Under the pieces are notes generated by a model that worked only from the letters and a program-made list of their open reading frames with translations, made no database searches and had not been told where the DNA came from. From assembly GCF_014649775.1 (NCBI RefSeq), contig NZ_BMTR01000005.1, positions 434,001-498,000 on the forward strand: a DNA stretch of 64,000 bases. The letters run 5' to 3'. Shown here piece by piece: positions 8,728-17,930 of the stretch. The first letter of the stretch is position 1, and each line of letters begins with the position of its first letter. The DNA is from Streptomyces longisporoflavus. Its GTDB lineage: Bacteria; Actinomycetota; Actinomycetes; Streptomycetales; Streptomycetaceae. The translations under genes and the position numbers were made by a program.

Positions 8728-9443
8728 GCGCGCAGCATCAGCAGCATCAGCAGTACGACGGCGAAGCCGGCCGGGTCGGCGGGGGCGCCGTCAAGGTGAT
8801 GGTCGTCGACGACCATCCGATGTGGCGGGACGCGGTCGCCCGCGACCTCGCGGAGGCCGGTTTCGACGTGGTCGCCACGGCGGGCGACGGCGAACAGGCC
8901 GTGCGCCGCGCACAGGCCGTGACGCCCGACGTCCTCGTGCTCGACCTGAACCTGCCCCTGAAGCCGGGCGTCCAGGTCTGCAAGGAACTCGTCGGCGCCA
9001 ACCCCGCCCTGCGGGTGCTCGTCCTCTCGGCGAGCGGCGAGCACGCCGACGTCCTGGAGGCGGTCAAGTCCGGCGCCACCGGCTATCTCCTGAAGTCGGC
9101 GTCCACCGCCGAGCTGACCGACGCGGTGCGCCGCACGGCCGTCGGCGACACGGTGTTCACGCCGGGCCTCGCGGGCCTCGTCCTCGGCGAGTACCGCCGC
9201 CTGGCCTCCGACCCGGTGCCCGGCGCCCCGGACGAGCCGAAGGCCCCGCAGCTGACCGACCGCGAGACCGAGGTGCTCCGGCTCGTCGCCAAGGGACTGA
9301 GCTACAAGCAGATCGCCGAGCGCCTGGTCATCTCGCACCGCACCGTGCAGAACCACGTGCAGAACACCCTGGGCAAGCTCCAGCTGCACAACCGCGTGGA
9401 GCTCGTGCGGTACGCGATCGAGCGGGGTCTCGACGACGCGTGA
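8724..9443 (+). CDS. LuxR/NarL-family response regulator
   Basis: A 239-residue regulator. The N-terminal receiver domain has the acidic pair in VVDDHP, phospho-acceptor D74 in VLDLNLP and the conserved Lys in LLKSAS. The C-terminal LuxR-type helix-turn-helix (LTDRETEVLRLVAKGLSYKQIA, residues ~178 onward) has the recognition helix SHRTVQNHV. The first ~18 residues are a Gln/His-rich extension (QHQQHQQYDG). It overlaps its kinase gene by 4 nt, so it is the cognate partner. Target genes cannot be inferred, although neighbouring genes are frequent targets of such systems. Confidence 0.92.
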   Translation: MSAQHQQHQQYDGEAGRVGGGAVKVMVVDDHPMWRDAVARDLAEAGFDVVATAGDGEQAVRRAQAVTPDVLVLDLNLPLKPGVQVCKELVGANPALRVLVLSASGEHADVLEAVKSGATGYLLKSASTAELTDAVRRTAVGDTVFTPGLAGLVLGEYRRLASDPVPGAPDEPKAPQLTDRETEVLRLVAKGLSYKQIAERLVISHRTVQNHVQNTLGKLQLHNRVELVRYAIERGLDDA

Positions 9444-9528
9444 CCCCGCTGGAAACCCCTCGTACGGGTGAACCCGGGTGATCAACTCCCCTGTTCCGGC
9501 CAGGAATTGACCATCCGCACCGTCCCTG

Positions 9529-9570
9529 AGTGACCTGGATCACCATTAGCGTGACCCGCATCAGGTCACT
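9529..9570. promoter_or_regulatory. Inverted repeat in the pfkA promoter region
   Basis: AGTGACCT at 9529-9536 is repeated in inverted form as AGGTCACT at 9563-9570. The pair brackets a TAGCGT (9547-9552) that could be the -10 of pfkA. The spacing fits either an operator with two half-sites or a loop in the 5' leader. No regulator is named from the sequence. Confidence 0.4.
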
Positions 9571-9589
9571 GAGGCGAAGGGACGTTTCC

Positions 9590-10627
9590 ATGGCGGCCAC
9601 GAAAATCGGAGTACTGACCGGAGGCGGCGACTGCCCCGGGCTCAACGCCGTCATCCGGGGCATCGTCCGCAAGGGCGTGCAGGAGTACGGCTATGACTTC
9701 GTCGGCTTCCGGGACGGCTGGCGCGGTCCCCTGGAGGGCGACACCGTCCCGCTCGACATCCCGGCCGTGCGCGGCATCCTGCCCCGCGGCGGCACCATCC
9801 TCGGCTCCTCGCGCACGAACCCGCTCAAGGAGGAGAACGGCGTCCGGCGCATCAAGGAGAACCTCGCCAAGAACGAGGTCGGGTCCCTCATCGCGATCGG
9901 CGGCGAGGACACCCTCGGCGTCGCCGCCCGGCTCACCGACGAGTACGGCATCAATGTCGTCGGCGTACCGAAGACGATCGACAACGACCTTTCCGCCACG
10001 GACTACACCTTCGGCTTCGACACCGCGGTGGGCATCGCCACCGAGGCGATCGACCGGCTGCACACCACCGCCGAGTCGCACATGCGGGTCCTGGTCTGCG
10101 AGGTCATGGGGCGGCACGCGGGCTGGATCGCGCTGCACTCCGGGCTCGCCGGGGGCGCGAACGTCATCCTCATCCCGGAGCAGCGCTTCGACGTCGACCA
10201 GGTGTGTGCCTGGGTGACCTCGCGTTTCAAGGCCTCGTACGCGCCGATCGTCGTCGTCGCCGAAGGGGCCATGCCCAAGGACGGCGAGATGGTCCTCAAG
10301 GACGGGACGCAGGACTCCTTCGGGCATGTGCGGCTCTCGGGCGTCGGGGAGTGGCTCGCCAAGGAGATCGAGGGCCGGACGGGGAAGGAAGCACGCACGA
10401 CCGTCCTCGGGCACATCCAGCGCGGCGGGACGCCCAGCGCCTTCGACCGGTGGCTGGCCACGCGCTTCGGCCTGCACGCGATCGAGGCCGTACGGGACGG
10501 CGACTTCGGGAAGATGGTCGCGTTGCAGGGCACGGACATCGTGCGGGTCCCGATCGCCGAGGCGACGGCCCGCCTGAAGACGGTGGACCCGAAGCTGTAC
10601 TCCGAGGTCGGGGTCTTCTTCGGCTGA
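9590..10627 (+). CDS. pfkA: 6-phosphofructokinase with pyrophosphate-type active-site residues
   Basis: A 345-residue phosphofructokinase (fructose 6-phosphate to fructose 1,6-bisphosphate). Landmarks are the phosphoryl-donor loop GGGDCPGLNA (11-20), catalytic TIDND (129-133) and fructose-phosphate-binding MGRHAGW (173-179). The two residues that usually discriminate phosphoryl donor are Asp107 in GGEDT and Lys128 in PKTIDND. In the family, Gly at the first position marks ATP enzymes, and Asp with Lys marks pyrophosphate enzymes. ATG at 9590 has AAGGGA 7 nt upstream, while the longer TTG-type reading frame adds an unconserved leader. The gene is named for its family; donor use should be treated as open. 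Confidence 0.92.
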   Translation: MAATKIGVLTGGGDCPGLNAVIRGIVRKGVQEYGYDFVGFRDGWRGPLEGDTVPLDIPAVRGILPRGGTILGSSRTNPLKEENGVRRIKENLAKNEVGSLIAIGGEDTLGVAARLTDEYGINVVGVPKTIDNDLSATDYTFGFDTAVGIATEAIDRLHTTAESHMRVLVCEVMGRHAGWIALHSGLAGGANVILIPEQRFDVDQVCAWVTSRFKASYAPIVVVAEGAMPKDGEMVLKDGTQDSFGHVRLSGVGEWLAKEIEGRTGKEARTTVLGHIQRGGTPSAFDRWLATRFGLHAIEAVRDGDFGKMVALQGTDIVRVPIAEATARLKTVDPKLYSEVGVFFG

Positions 10628-10639
10628 GAACGCCGCAGG

Positions 10640-10670
10640 GGGACGGCGCCCGGCTTGCGGGTGCCGTCCC
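10640..10670 (+). terminator. Hairpin terminator after pfkA
   Basis: A 13-bp stem (10640-10652 with 10658-10670) with one G-T pair and a 5-nt loop. It starts 12 nt after the pfkA stop and has no strong T tract. Confidence 0.7.
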
Positions 10671-10695
10671 ACCAGCCCGTACATAGACTCCCCGC

Positions 10696-11706
10696 ATGGA
10701 GATCCTCGCCTTCGGCGTGCAGGCCGACGAGAAGCCGCTGATCGAGAAGGCCTTCGAGGGGCACCACCCCCTCCGCTGCCGCTGCCTCGATGTGTTCCTC
10801 ACCGAGGACACCGCCCCCATCGCGGCCGGCCACGAGATCGTCTCCACCAGCGTCAACGCCGATCTCGGCGGCGCCGTCCTGGAGAGCCTCGCCGCGGGCG
10901 GCACGCGGATGATCGCCCAGCGTTCGACGGGGTTCAACAACATCGATCTCCGGGTCGCCGAACGCCTCGGCCTCACGATCGCCCGTGTCTCGTACTACTC
11001 GCCGTACTCCGTCGCCGAATTCGCCTGGACGCTGGCGATGGCCGTCAACCGCCGCATCGTCCGGGCCGGCAACCGCACCCGCGACTTCGACTTCAGGCTC
11101 GACGGACTGATGGGCCGGGACCTGCGGGGCCGCACGGTCGGCGTGCTCGGCACCGGCAAGATCGGCGAGGCGTTCACCCGGATCGCGCACGGCTTCGGGA
11201 TGAAGCTGCTCGGCTGGGACGTCGTGGAGAACCCCGCGTGCGTCGAGCTCGGCATGAAGTACGTCGCGAAGGAGGAGCTCTTCGCGGCGGCCGACCTGAT
11301 CAGCCTGCACGTCCCGCTGCTCCCCGCGACGCAGCACATCATCGGCGCCGACGCCCTGCGGCTGATGAAGGACGACGCGATCCTGGTGAACTCCAGCCGC
11401 GGCGGCCTGGTCGACACCGACGCCCTGGTCGGCGAGTTGCGGGCGGGGCGGTTCGCGGGCGTCGGGCTCGACGTGTACGAGGCGGAGGCCGGGCTCTTCT
11501 TCCTCGACAAGTCCCTGGAGGCCGTCGCGGACGACACCCTGGCCCGCCTGGTGACGTTCCCGAACGTCGTGGTGACCTCGCACCAGGCGTACTACACCGT
11601 GGACGCCGTCGCTCAGATCGTCGGGACCACGGTGCAGAACGTCCTGGACTACCGTGCGGGGCGCCGCAGCGAGAACGTGCTTGTCCCGGCGGCCCCCACG
11701 CCCTAG
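10696..11706 (+). CDS. D-2-hydroxyacid dehydrogenase (D-lactate dehydrogenase-like)
   Basis: A 336-residue NAD-dependent dehydrogenase of the fermentative D-lactate dehydrogenase type. It has the Rossmann fingerprint VGVLGTGKIGEAF near residue 155, SSRGGLVDTDAL carrying the catalytic Arg region, DVYEAEAG carrying the conserved Glu, and SHQAYYT with the catalytic His (the Y after A is typical of D-LDH). It probably reduces pyruvate or related 2-oxoacids. A TAGACT box at 10684-10689 lies 6 nt before the ATG and no ribosome site is present, so the mRNA is probably leaderless. Its stop overlaps the convergent trpEG stop by 4 nt. Confidence 0.88.
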   Translation: MEILAFGVQADEKPLIEKAFEGHHPLRCRCLDVFLTEDTAPIAAGHEIVSTSVNADLGGAVLESLAAGGTRMIAQRSTGFNNIDLRVAERLGLTIARVSYYSPYSVAEFAWTLAMAVNRRIVRAGNRTRDFDFRLDGLMGRDLRGRTVGVLGTGKIGEAFTRIAHGFGMKLLGWDVVENPACVELGMKYVAKEELFAAADLISLHVPLLPATQHIIGADALRLMKDDAILVNSSRGGLVDTDALVGELRAGRFAGVGLDVYEAEAGLFFLDKSLEAVADDTLARLVTFPNVVVTSHQAYYTVDAVAQIVGTTVQNVLDYRAGRRSENVLVPAAPTP

Positions 11707-13580
11707 ACGAGCACCCCCGAGAGCAGCTCCCGCACGATCGCCGTCCCCCGGATCGAGAGCACCGACTCCGGGTGGAACTGGACGCCCGCGAAGCCGCGGC
11801 CCCGCAGCGCGTGCACCTCTCCCGTGGCCGGGTCCCTGCTGAGCTCGATGCCGTGCGCCGCGAGTTCGAGGGACGTCTCCTCGTCGCAGCGGGCCACGAA
11901 GCTGTTGTAGAAGCCGACCGTCTCCGGCCGCCCGAACAGGTCGATCCGCGTCTGCGCGCCCTGGTAGGGCACCTCCTTGCGGACGATCTCAAGGCCCAGC
12001 TCGGCGGCCAGGAGCTCATGGCCGAGGCAGACACCGAGGACGCCGTGGCGGTGATCGCGGACGGCGTCCGCGGTCAGTGAGCGCAGGAAGGTCATCTTCG
12101 GGTCGGCGGGGTCGGCGGGGTCGCCGGGGCCGGGGCCGATGACCAGCGGGCCCTCGTGGGCGCGGACCACTTCCCGCAGGCCGGGCTCGTCGTAGCGGCG
12201 TACGGAGACGGTGAGACCCGAGGAGCGCAGCAGATGCGCCAGCATCGCCGTGAAGGTGTCCTCGCCGTCGATCACCAGGGCGTGTCCCGACAGCTCCGCG
12301 GTCTGCTCCTGCATCCGCAGCCAGAAGGGCGCGAGCCCGGCCCGCCGGCTGTCGAGCGCGGCCCGCACCCGCGGATCGTCGGCCAGGGCTGGGCCTACGC
12401 GCTCGTCGCGGGGCCGCCCCGGACGCACCCCGAGGGCGGCGAGGACGCCGGCCGCCTTCGCGTGTGTCTCGGCCACCTCGCTCGCCGGGTCGGAACCGCG
12501 CACCAGCGTCGCGCCGACCGGGACCCGCAGCCTTCCGTCCGCGGAGATGTCGGCGGTGCGGATCAGGATGGGGGAGTCGAGGGTCTGCGCGCCGCCCGAG
12601 TCCCGGCCGATGAGGGCGAGCGCGCCCGCGTAGTACCCGCGCCCGACGCCGTCCCGTCCGAGGGGCTCGTAGCGCTCGATGACGCGGCAGGCGTTCTGCA
12701 CGGGCGAGCCCGTGACGGTCGCCGCGAACATCGTCTCCTTCAGGACCTCGCGTACGTCGAGCGAGGACTTGCCGCGCAACTCGTACTCCGTGTGCGCGAG
12801 GTGGGCCATCTCCTTGAGCCTCGGCCCGACCACGACGCCGCCCATGTCGCCGACGGTGCACATCATCTTCAGTTCCTCGTCGACGACCATCGACAGCTCC
12901 TCGGTCTCCTTGCCGTCCGCGAGGAAGCCGAGCAGATCGTCCGCCGTGGGCCCTTCGGCCGGGTAGCGGTAGGTCCCGCTGATCGGGTTCATCACGACCG
13001 TCCCGCCCGACATCCGCACATGCACCTCGGGGCTCGCCCCGACAAGGGCCCGGTCCCCGGTGTGCACGACGTACGTCCAGTAGGCGCCGCGCTCGCCCAC
13101 GAGCAGCCTGCGGAAGAGCGCCAGTGCGTCCGCTCTGGAGAAGCCGGGGATCTCGCCCTCGTACGTCCGCCGGATCACGAAGTTCGCGCCCTCGCCGCGC
13201 CCGATCTCCTCGCGCAGGACCCGCCCGACGATCTCCCCGTACGCCGCGTCGTCGACGTCGAAGGCCCCGCCCTCGACGCGCACGTCATGGGCGGGCAGCG
13301 CCGCAAGTGCCTCGGCGAGCGGGAGTTCGTACGCCTCCTCGGGGGTCAGGACCGCGAGCGGCGTGCCGTCGTCGCGCACGTCGAAACCGCGCTCCCTGAT
13401 CTGCCGGAAGGGGATCAGGGCGAGCCCCTCGTCGGGGATGTCGGCGAGCCGGTCGTACGTGCCGACCGCGCCGATCAGGATCTCGACCGTGTCGTGGTCA
13501 CGGCCGGGCGTCCGGCGTCGCAGCACGGCGAACGGACGGTCGTCGGACAGCAGGGCGGCGAAATGGTTCGGGGTGTTCAT
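11703..13580 (-). CDS. trpEG: Anthranilate synthase, fused TrpE-TrpG
   Basis: A 625-residue fusion. The chorismate-binding TrpE-like domain covers roughly residues 60-410, with NPISGTYRYP, the KETEELSMVVDEE motif and the GSPVQNA and GYYAGALALI segments. A type 1 glutamine amidotransferase domain (~residues 440-625) follows, with nucleophile Cys in GVCLGHELLA and the His-Glu pair in VQFHPESVLS. The fusion makes anthranilate from chorismate and glutamine, the first step to tryptophan. The layout is shared with PhzE-type ADIC synthases, but the Trp attenuator upstream argues for tryptophan biosynthesis. It is divergent from the DAHP synthase gene, so entry and branch-point enzymes are paired. 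Confidence 0.93.
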   Translation of the reverse strand: MNTPNHFAALLSDDRPFAVLRRRTPGRDHDTVEILIGAVGTYDRLADIPDEGLALIPFRQIRERGFDVRDDGTPLAVLTPEEAYELPLAEALAALPAHDVRVEGGAFDVDDAAYGEIVGRVLREEIGRGEGANFVIRRTYEGEIPGFSRADALALFRRLLVGERGAYWTYVVHTGDRALVGASPEVHVRMSGGTVVMNPISGTYRYPAEGPTADDLLGFLADGKETEELSMVVDEELKMMCTVGDMGGVVVGPRLKEMAHLAHTEYELRGKSSLDVREVLKETMFAATVTGSPVQNACRVIERYEPLGRDGVGRGYYAGALALIGRDSGGAQTLDSPILIRTADISADGRLRVPVGATLVRGSDPASEVAETHAKAAGVLAALGVRPGRPRDERVGPALADDPRVRAALDSRRAGLAPFWLRMQEQTAELSGHALVIDGEDTFTAMLAHLLRSSGLTVSVRRYDEPGLREVVRAHEGPLVIGPGPGDPADPADPKMTFLRSLTADAVRDHRHGVLGVCLGHELLAAELGLEIVRKEVPYQGAQTRIDLFGRPETVGFYNSFVARCDEETSLELAAHGIELSRDPATGEVHALRGRGFAGVQFHPESVLSIRGTAIVRELLSGVLV

Positions 13581-13650
13581 CTCGGGTCTTGTTCCTTCTC
13601 ACTCGGAGAGGAACGGCCCGGCTCTCCCGGACCCTGGTCCGGAAAACACT

Positions 13651-13675
13651 GAAGGCCGCCCCTCGGGCGGCCTTC
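13651..13675 (-). terminator. Trp attenuator terminator hairpin
   Basis: Read on the minus strand, an 11-bp perfect GC-rich stem (13675-13665 with 13661-13651, 3-nt loop) is followed by AGTGTTTTCC. It lies between the leader peptide and trpEG. The first arm contains GGCCGCC, which can also pair with GGCGGCC inside the last codons of the leader peptide (13705-13711). This gives the competing structure expected of an attenuator. Confidence 0.85.
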
Positions 13676-13697
13676 GCGAGTCTTCGTACGCGCAGAA

Positions 13698-13754
13698 TCA
13701 GCGGGCCGCCGGATGAGCGGGCCACCACCAGTTTCGAGTCGTCTGCGCGTGCAT
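13698..13754 (-). CDS. trpL: Tryptophan leader peptide
   Basis: An 18-codon reading frame, MHAQTTRNWWWPAHPAAR, with three consecutive TGG codons (13722-13730). It lies 117 nt before trpEG and directly ahead of a terminator hairpin. A leader peptide of very similar form is known in front of Streptomyces trpEG genes. Starved ribosomes stall at the Trp codons and prevent termination. A TAATGT box (13762-13767) ends 7 nt before the ATG with no ribosome site, so the leader itself is probably translated from a leaderless transcript. Confidence 0.92.
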   Translation of the reverse strand: MHAQTTRNWWWPAHPAAR

Positions 13755-13761
13755 GTCCGGC

Positions 13762-13767
13762 ACATTA
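13762..13767 (-). promoter_or_regulatory. Putative -10 box of trpL-trpEG
   Basis: TAATGT on the minus strand, 7 nt before the trpL ATG. Transcription would begin at or next to the start codon. No good -35 hexamer is visible 16-18 nt upstream. Confidence 0.55.
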
Positions 13768-13768
13768 G

Positions 13769-15214
<1,446 letters not shown>

Positions 15215-15233
15215 TAATTCCCGGTAACGCGAT

Positions 15234-15268
15234 GGTGGGGCACGGATCCATGTGATCCGTGCCCCACC
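15234..15268 (+). terminator. Strong hairpin terminator after aroH
   Basis: A perfect 15-bp inverted repeat (15234-15248 with 15254-15268) with a CATGT loop, beginning 20 nt after the stop codon. A CTTTTG follows 14 nt later. Confidence 0.88.
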
Positions 15269-15310
15269 GGCGTATCGGGGGCTTTTGTGGACCCGGGGTC
15301 GTGGGTAAGG

Positions 15311-15329
15311 TTAGGTTAGCCTCACCGAT
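15311..15329 (+). promoter_or_regulatory. Iron box (DmdR/IdeR operator)
   Basis: TTAGGTTAGCCTCACCGAT matches 15 of 19 positions of the IdeR/DmdR consensus TTAGGTTAGGCTAACCTAA. The left half-site is perfect. It lies about 50 nt before the bacterioferritin-associated ferredoxin gene, where iron-loaded repressor would block transcription. Confidence 0.8.
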
Positions 15330-15376
15330 TAATCGGGACGGCGCCGCCGATGAGTCCTGCCCGGGAGGTGAACCGC

Positions 15377-15625
15377 GTGTACGTCTGCAACTGCTTCGGG
15401 GTTACCGAAGCGCAGGTGAAGCAGCACGCGGCCGACGGTGCCTGCACGCCCCGCCAGATAGCGTCCGCCAGCAAGGCGGGCACCGACTGCGGTTCGTGTG
15501 TGCGGAGCATTCAGGCGCTCCTCGGCCGGGGCACGTGCCCCCGCAGGGAGCTGGCCGACCAGGGGCAACCCGTCCTCACCGGCCTGGACGCGGGCCTGGA
15601 TACGGGCCTGGACGAGGCCGCCTAG
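15377..15625 (+). CDS. bfd: Bacterioferritin-associated ferredoxin (Bfd-like, [2Fe-2S])
   Basis: An 82-residue protein with the Fer2_BFD pattern: CNCFGVTE near the N-terminus and CGSCVRSIQALL about 30 residues later, giving four Cys for one [2Fe-2S] cluster. Bfd donates electrons to bacterioferritin to release stored iron. The GTG at 15377 is chosen because GGGAGG (15363-15368) is 8 nt upstream. The ATG at 15350 and GTG at 15368 are alternatives. The C-terminus has a short repeat (GLDAGLDTGLDEA). The iron box upstream and the convergent bfr gene both support an iron role. Confidence 0.88.
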   Translation: MYVCNCFGVTEAQVKQHAADGACTPRQIASASKAGTDCGSCVRSIQALLGRGTCPRRELADQGQPVLTGLDAGLDTGLDEAA

Positions 15626-15643
15626 CCCACCGCCGGCTCCGGG

Positions 15644-16123
15644 TCAGCTCTCCGGCTGCTCGATGAGCTGCGAGATGTAGAGCGGCTCGCCCAGTTTCTC
15701 GACCAGTTCGAGCTGGGTGTCGAGATAGTCGATGTGGTGCTCCTCGTCCTCGAGGATCGACTCGAAGATATTCGCGGAAGTGATGTCTCCCTTGCCGCGC
15801 ATGACCTCGATCCCGCGCCGGAGGCGGTCGATGGCCTCCGCCTCGATCTGCCGGTCGGCCTGGAACATCTCCGTGACGGTCTGGCCCACGCGTACGTGGA
15901 AGAGCCGCTGGTAATTGGGCAGGCCGTCGAGGAAGAGAATCCGGTCGGTCAGGATCTCCGCGTGCTTCATCTCGTCGATCGACTCGGACCGGGTGTACTT
16001 CGCGAGCTTCGGCCAGCCGAAGTTCTCCTGCATCTTGGCGTGCAGAAAGTACTGGTTGATCGCCGTGAGCTCGGCGGTCAGCTGCTCGTTGAGAAATTCG
16101 ATGACCTCGGGGTCGCCCTGCAT
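15644..16123 (-). CDS. bfr: Bacterioferritin
   Basis: A 159-residue heme-containing ferritin that forms 24-subunit iron-storage shells. The ferroxidase residues are in place: E18 (TAELTAINQYF), E51 and H54 in DEMKHAE, and later Glu and EEHHIDYL. The axial heme ligand M52 is present. The ATG at 16123 is supported by AAGGAG about 8 nt upstream, and it gives the canonical MQGDPEVI start. It converges on bfd with an 18-nt gap, so iron storage and release genes are adjacent. Confidence 0.95.
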   Translation of the reverse strand: MQGDPEVIEFLNEQLTAELTAINQYFLHAKMQENFGWPKLAKYTRSESIDEMKHAEILTDRILFLDGLPNYQRLFHVRVGQTVTEMFQADRQIEAEAIDRLRRGIEVMRGKGDITSANIFESILEDEEHHIDYLDTQLELVEKLGEPLYISQLIEQPES

Positions 16124-16307
16124 CGCAGAGGCTCCTTCCACGTGGTAACTGGGCAGGTTCCGCGCATCCTTGCACCGGGGCGGAAAGGCGTCCAGTAAGT
16201 GCACGCTTAGTAGGAGTTGCCCCAATCAGCGTCCGGTCGGCGCCGGTCGGCGCCGGTCGGCGGCCTCCCTGTCACGTCCACCTTCCCCGGTCTGTCAGGA
16301 TGTAGAC

Positions 16308-16940
16308 ATGGGTCAGCCGGCGGATCGCGCATCACGAGGAGCAGTGGAGCCGGAGCTTCCACCGGGCCAGCGGCTCCAGCGGGGCTGGCCGGTCACGCAC
16401 TACGGCCCGGTGCCGAAGTTCCGCCCCGAGCGCTGGGAGTTCAGGGTTTTCGGGGCCACCGCCGACGGGGACAAGCACTGCTGGTCCCACGAGGAGTTCT
16501 CGGCCCTTCCGTACGCCACCGTGGTCGGCGACCTGCACTGCGTCACGAAGTTCAGCATGCTGGGCGCCGAATGGGGCGGGGTGACCGCTCGCACGCTGCT
16601 CGAGATCGCGCCGCCCGCGCCCGAGGCCACGCACGTGATGGTCTGGGCCGAGTACGGCTTCAGCTCGAATCTGCGGATGGCCGACTTCATGGACGAGCGC
16701 ACGATTTTCGCCACCCACAAAGGGGGCGAGCTGCTGACCGCGGAGCACGGCTTTCCGCTGCGGCTCGTGGTCCCTCATCTGTACGCCTGGAAGGGCCCGA
16801 AGTGGGTCCGCGGCGTCGAGTACATGACCGCCGACCGGCGCGGATTCTGGGAGGAACGCGGCTATCACAACGTCGGCGACCCCTGGACCGAGCAGCGCTA
16901 CTCCTACCAGGAAGAGCCCGGGGACGGCCCCGAGCTCTAG
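16308..16940 (+). CDS. Molybdopterin-dependent oxidoreductase (sulfite oxidase-like domain)
   Basis: A 210-residue protein covering one oxidoreductase molybdopterin-binding domain of the YedY/sulfite oxidase superfamily. It has the pterin-ligand Cys in GDLHCVTKFS, the RLVVPHLYAWKGPKWV segment, and a C-terminal GYHNVGDPWTEQRY. There is no twin-arginine signal, so unlike YedY (MsrP) it appears cytoplasmic. The substrate is unknown. The ATG at 16308 has AGGA 7 nt upstream. Reading frames starting further upstream would pass through a CGGTCGGCGC triplet repeat (16230-16262) and are unlikely to be coding. Confidence 0.85.
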   Translation: MGQPADRASRGAVEPELPPGQRLQRGWPVTHYGPVPKFRPERWEFRVFGATADGDKHCWSHEEFSALPYATVVGDLHCVTKFSMLGAEWGGVTARTLLEIAPPAPEATHVMVWAEYGFSSNLRMADFMDERTIFATHKGGELLTAEHGFPLRLVVPHLYAWKGPKWVRGVEYMTADRRGFWEERGYHNVGDPWTEQRYSYQEEPGDGPEL

Positions 16941-16954
16941 CCCTGGCCGCAGCT

Positions 16955-17839
16955 TTACCGGCTCCTGAGCGCCTTCAGACGCGCCACGTCCGCCGCGTGC
17001 CCCTCCTTGCCGCCGGGCGTCTCGATGACGAGCGGTACGTTCTCGGTCGCGGGGTGGGACATCAGCTCGCGGAAGGGCTCCTCGCCGATGTGGCCGGTGC
17101 CGATGTTCTCGTGCCGGTCCTTGTGGGCGCCGACCACGTCCTTGGAGTCGTTGGCGTGCACCAGCTTCAGACGGCCCTCGCCGACGGTGTCCACGAGCAG
17201 GTCGAGCGTCTGCTTCATGCCGCCGGTTTCGGCCAGATCGTGGCCCGCCGCGAAGATATGGCAGGTGTCCAGGCAGATGCCCAGCTTCGGATGGGCGTCG
17301 AGCGCCTCGAAGTACGGGCCGAAGTCCCACGTACGGGAGCAGAGCGAGAAGCCCTGGCCGGCGGTCGACTCCAGGAGCAGGAACGGGTCGTCGTCGTGAG
17401 TCAGCTCGTCCAGGAGCGGCAGCATCCGCTCGCGCACCTGCCGCAGGGCGACGGCGCGGTCCCGGCCGCCGGTCGCGGAGCCGGTGTGCACGACGACGCC
17501 GAGCGCGCCGATCTCACGGCCGCGGCGCAGCGAGTGGCGCAGGGACTCCACGGACTTCTCGACGGTCGCCTCGGTGTGCGAGCCGAAGTTGATGAGGTAG
17601 GGCGCGTGGACGTACGCGGGAATCCGCTCGGCGGCGCAGGCCGCGCGGAACTGCTCGTCCTGCTTCGGATTGCCGGGCGGCGTCGCCCAGCCGCGCGGAT
17701 TGGCCACGAAGACCTGGACGGCCTCGGCGCCCAGGTCACGGGCGTAGGAAAGCCCCACGGAGGCGAGTCCGCCGGCCACCGGGACATGGCCGCCGACGGG
17801 ATTGCGGGACGGGACGCTGGGGGAGTTCTTGCTGCTCAC
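16955..17839 (-). CDS. nfo: Endonuclease IV (deoxyribonuclease IV)
   Basis: A 294-residue AP endonuclease of the Nfo family, a TIM barrel with three zinc ions that nicks DNA 5' of abasic sites in base excision repair. Metal-ligand segments are visible: VHTGS, LLLESTAGQG, CLDTCHIFAAGHD, VHANDSK, HENIGTGHIG and VIETPGGK. The GTG at 17839 gives the right length (family ~280-300), with GGAG 5 nt upstream. It sits 91 nt downstream of the kinase gene on the same strand and may be transcribed with it. Confidence 0.92.
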   Translation of the reverse strand: MSSKNSPSVPSRNPVGGHVPVAGGLASVGLSYARDLGAEAVQVFVANPRGWATPPGNPKQDEQFRAACAAERIPAYVHAPYLINFGSHTEATVEKSVESLRHSLRRGREIGALGVVVHTGSATGGRDRAVALRQVRERMLPLLDELTHDDDPFLLLESTAGQGFSLCSRTWDFGPYFEALDAHPKLGICLDTCHIFAAGHDLAETGGMKQTLDLLVDTVGEGRLKLVHANDSKDVVGAHKDRHENIGTGHIGEEPFRELMSHPATENVPLVIETPGGKEGHAADVARLKALRSR

Positions 17840-17930
17840 CCGCTCCAGGATGGCACGCGCGCGGGACGGAACCGTCGGCGGATGCCGGCAGGGGCCCGCG
17901 GACGTGCGCCCCGGGCCCCCGGTACGGCGG

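Noticed and set aside
11703..11706. Overlapping stop codons of the dehydrogenase and trpEG as an antisense control device
   Set aside because: A 4-nt convergent overlap is common in compact genomes, and there is no hairpin or other signal at the site.
11703..13580. Phenazine or ADIC-type PhzE enzyme
   Set aside because: The domain order is shared, but the Trp attenuator and the divergent DAHP synthase gene favour anthranilate synthase.
16230..16262. Short CGGTCGGCGC triplet repeat as a CRISPR or integration site
   Set aside because: Three adjacent 10-mers without spacers. It is a simple tandem repeat.
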